DNA of 64,000 bases, taken from Enterococcus pallens ATCC BAA-351 (lineage in GTDB: Bacteria; Bacillota; Bacilli; Lactobacillales; Enterococcaceae). Location: contig NZ_ASWD01000002.1 in the NCBI RefSeq assembly GCF_000407485.1, positions 868,001 to 932,000 of the forward strand, read 5' to 3'. The notes beneath the pieces were generated by a model. That model was given only the letters and a program-made list of their open reading frames with translations. It searched no databases and was not told where the DNA came from. The translations under genes were made by a program, and so were the position numbers. Position 1 is the stretch's first letter. Each line of letters begins with the position of its first letter. Of this stretch, positions 62,097 through 64,000 are shown piece by piece.

Positions 62097-63825
62097 GGTC
62101 ACCAAATCCTTTCTGTTGAGAATTAAAGACTTCTTGATAAATCTGGTTATTGGCCAACAACTCCTCGTGCGTTCCAACACCGTTTATCTTGCCGTCATCT
62201 AAAACGATGATCCGATCCGCATCTTGAATCGAGCTAACCCGTTGGGAAATGATAAAGGTTGTGGTTCCTGGAATTGCTTGATTTAAACCATCACGAATTG
62301 CCCGATCAGTTTTTGTATCTACCGCACTAGTTGAATCATCCAAAATTAAAATCTTAGGTTTCTTCAATAATGCGCGGGCAATTGTCAACCGCTGTTTCTG
62401 TCCGCCAGAAACGTTATTCCCGCCTTGAGAGATCATAGTTTCGTACTTATCAGGAAACTCCTGGATAAACGGATCAGCCTGCGCAATTTTTGCGGCTGCC
62501 TGAATTTCTTCTTCCGCCGCCTGTTCATTGCCCCAGCGCAGGTTTTCGTTAATCGTTCCACTGAATAGAACATTGTTTTGCAGAACCATTCCGACTTGAT
62601 CCCGTAATGCTTCTAGGTCATAATCACGAACATCGTGTCCGCCAACCTCCACTCGTCCATGGGTTACATCGTAAAGCCTCGGAATCAGCTGAACCAAGCT
62701 GGATTTCGAGCTTCCGGTTCCTCCAACAATCCCTACCACTTCCCCGGAAGGAATGGATAGATCAATATTTTCCAAAACCAGCTTTTCCATATCGTCTTGA
62801 TAGCTGAAGCACACATCTTTAAATACAACTGAACCATCCGGTACTTCGGTCAATGCGACTTCATTGTTTTTCAAGTCGCTTTCTTCATCAATCACTGCAA
62901 TAACCCGCTCAGCAGAGGTCCGGGCAATCATCAATTGAACAAAGGTCATAGACATCATCATTAAGCTCATTAGAATTTGCATAGTGTAGTTAAACATACT
63001 AACCAGCTCACCCGTTGTTAAAGAGCTTTGTTCAACAATCAATTCGGCACCTAGCCAAGAAATCAGCAGCATACAGGTATAAATAGCAATTTGCATTACC
63101 GGCATATTAAAAGCAACAATTCGTTGTGCTTTGGCAAAGTTGTTGTAAACCGCTTGAGAAACCTCGCCAAATTTTTCCTCTTCATGTTCTTCACGAATAT
63201 ATGATTTTACTACCCGAATCCCTTGAAGATTTTCTTGAACAACGTTGTTCAACCGGTCATAAGTGCGAAACACCTTCATAAAAATCGGATAAGCAAAATG
63301 AATAATCAAGCCTAAACCGATGCCCAATAAAGGAACAATAATCAAATAAATCATGGATAAACTACGGTTGATATGAAAGGCCATTATTAAAGAAAAAATC
63401 AAAATCAAGGGAGAACGAACGAGGATACGAATAATCATTTGGTATGCGTTCTGGATATTGGTTACATCCGTCGTCATACGCGTAATCAAACTAGAGCTGG
63501 AGAAACGGTCAATGTTGGAAAAGGAAAAGCCTTGAACCTTTTCAAACAAACGGTGCCGCAAATTCTTCGCAAACCCAGCGGAAGCAATTGCAGCCGTGCG
63601 CCCTCCCAGCGTTCCCATAAACAGTGCAAAAATAGCACACAGGAACAGCAGACCGCCATAGCGTAAAATCGTTGACTGATCACTTTTTTGAATTCCTTGG
63701 TCAATTAAACTTGCCATAATCAATGGCATGATAACATCCATCAATACTTCCCCCATTGTAAATAAAGGGGTCAACAAACTATCTTTCTTATATTCGCCGA
63801 CATTTGCCAGCAGCTTTTTCAGCAT
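62083..63825 (-). CDS. ABC exporter half-transporter, partner with degenerate site (EfrC/LmrC-like)
   Basis: 580 residues from ATG 63825 (AAAGGACGTGAATGT upstream); a 23-residue longer frame lacks a site. Six membrane segments (about 10-300), then Walker A GGTGSSKSS, signature NVSGGQKQRLTIARAL and Walker B ILILDDSTSAVD, in which the catalytic Glu is Asp; the H-loop reads ISQR, lacking His. The degenerate ATP site is therefore built from this Walker motif and the GLSQGQ signature of the partner. Probably co-transcribed with a MarR gene upstream and with its partner. Confidence 0.9.
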   Translation of the reverse strand: MLKKLLANVGEYKKDSLLTPLFTMGEVLMDVIMPLIMASLIDQGIQKSDQSTILRYGGLLFLCAIFALFMGTLGGRTAAIASAGFAKNLRHRLFEKVQGFSFSNIDRFSSSSLITRMTTDVTNIQNAYQMIIRILVRSPLILIFSLIMAFHINRSLSMIYLIIVPLLGIGLGLIIHFAYPIFMKVFRTYDRLNNVVQENLQGIRVVKSYIREEHEEEKFGEVSQAVYNNFAKAQRIVAFNMPVMQIAIYTCMLLISWLGAELIVEQSSLTTGELVSMFNYTMQILMSLMMMSMTFVQLMIARTSAERVIAVIDEESDLKNNEVALTEVPDGSVVFKDVCFSYQDDMEKLVLENIDLSIPSGEVVGIVGGTGSSKSSLVQLIPRLYDVTHGRVEVGGHDVRDYDLEALRDQVGMVLQNNVLFSGTINENLRWGNEQAAEEEIQAAAKIAQADPFIQEFPDKYETMISQGGNNVSGGQKQRLTIARALLKKPKILILDDSTSAVDTKTDRAIRDGLNQAIPGTTTFIISQRVSSIQDADRIIVLDDGKINGVGTHEELLANNQIYQEVFNSQQKGFGDHDSE

Positions 63826-63903
63826 ACATTCACGTCCTTTCACTTCATTACCAGTATAAAAGTTTCTGGCAGGTATTCCTAATAATAGACTCACTTACTC
63901 AAA

Positions 63904-63931
63904 AGAAAAAGAGAGGCACGCCTCCCTTTTT
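63904..63931 (-). terminator. possible terminator after the partial upstream gene
   Basis: AAAAAGAGAGGC / GCCTCCCTTTTT dyad with T on the minus strand. The loop is very small and the strength is uncertain, so read-through into the exporter genes is possible. Confidence 0.5.
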
Positions 63932-63943
63932 CTTTCTCGATTA

Positions 63944-64000
63944 TTAACGAATCTGTTTAATCACTGAATTAACAATAGAAAAATCGACCTCGGTTAAAAA
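63944..64000 (-). CDS. C-terminal end of a probable MarR-family regulator (partial)
   Basis: The minus strand is open from the window edge to TAA 63944-63946 and reads LTEVDFSIVNSVIKQIR at the end. The short helix resembles the C-terminal ends of MarR regulators (LT.EE...V...I), which commonly precede exporter operons. Only 18 residues are visible, so the family is a guess from context. Confidence 0.45.
   Translation of the reverse strand, partial: FLTEVDFSIVNSVIKQIR

Noticed and set aside
1-64000. CRISPR array, rRNA or tRNA genes
   Set aside because: No regularly spaced repeats and no cloverleaf or rRNA sequences were noticed on either strand.

Overview
The window looks like a chromosomal segment of a low-GC lactic acid bacterium, most likely Enterococcus or a close relative. 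This rests on AT-rich DNA, GGAGG-type ribosome binding sites, many PTS sugar systems, a KimA-type K+ permease, an OpuC-type osmolyte ABC transporter, a YhgE/Pip protein and a heterodimeric ABC multidrug exporter. I cannot name the species from sequence alone.

Layout. 0-4 kb: an FtsX-like protein without a neighbouring ftsE, then a Ca2+-type P-ATPase. 4-5.2 kb: a gene-poor stretch with a possible small plus-strand transcript and a decayed IS1182-type transposase tail. 5.2-12.5 kb: a galactitol-class PTS operon (EIIA, EIIB, EIIC) with a 3-hexulose-6-phosphate synthase-like enzyme, a ribulose-phosphate-epimerase-like enzyme and a zinc-type dehydrogenase. A LevR-like sigma-54 activator lies upstream. 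A near-perfect -24/-12 promoter sits in the few bases between activator and operon, inside the palindrome that would terminate the activator transcript. 12.9-14.9 kb: a scar zone with intact hicB and broken hicA, a broken copy of an aldolase gene end, a decayed ParE-type toxin-antitoxin copy and a DUF960 remnant.

15-38 kb: a carbohydrate island, mostly on the minus strand. It holds (a) an aldolase / 2-hydroxyacid dehydrogenase / HAD phosphatase / PPC-domain operon; (b) a divergent YajC-like protein and a novel HTH regulator; (c) a Gfo/Idh/MocA oxidoreductase; (d) a mannose-class PTS with RbsD-like, two RpiB/LacAB-like, ribokinase and SIS proteins; (e) an enolase-superfamily dehydratase, a NAL-type aldolase and an aldehyde dehydrogenase, which fit a non-phosphorylative sugar-acid route; (f) a glucitol-class PTS with GutM, an FGGY kinase, an archaeal-type triosephosphate isomerase and a class II aldolase, under a GntR regulator. 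A second, better preserved copy of the ParE-type module (intact antitoxin, toxin with one frameshift) lies at 38.3-39.05 kb, so the island is bracketed by two direct repeats of about 0.7 kb.

39-64 kb: a more ordinary region. It contains an RclA-like flavoprotein, an SDR plus an OYE-type 2,4-dienoyl-CoA-reductase-like enzyme next to a regulator with two AraC DNA-binding domains, a tocopherol-cyclase-like protein, a MerR/aldo-keto reductase pair with twin 19-bp-spacer promoters, queA, a VOC dioxygenase, opuCABCD, kimA, a YhgE/Pip protein, a quinone-oxidoreductase-like MDR, and the two ABC exporter subunits preceded by the end of a probable MarR regulator.

The strongest leads are the sigma-54 promoter/terminator overlap with its unusual PTS operon, the two RpiB-like proteins that carry complementary halves of an active site, and the repeat-bracketed island.
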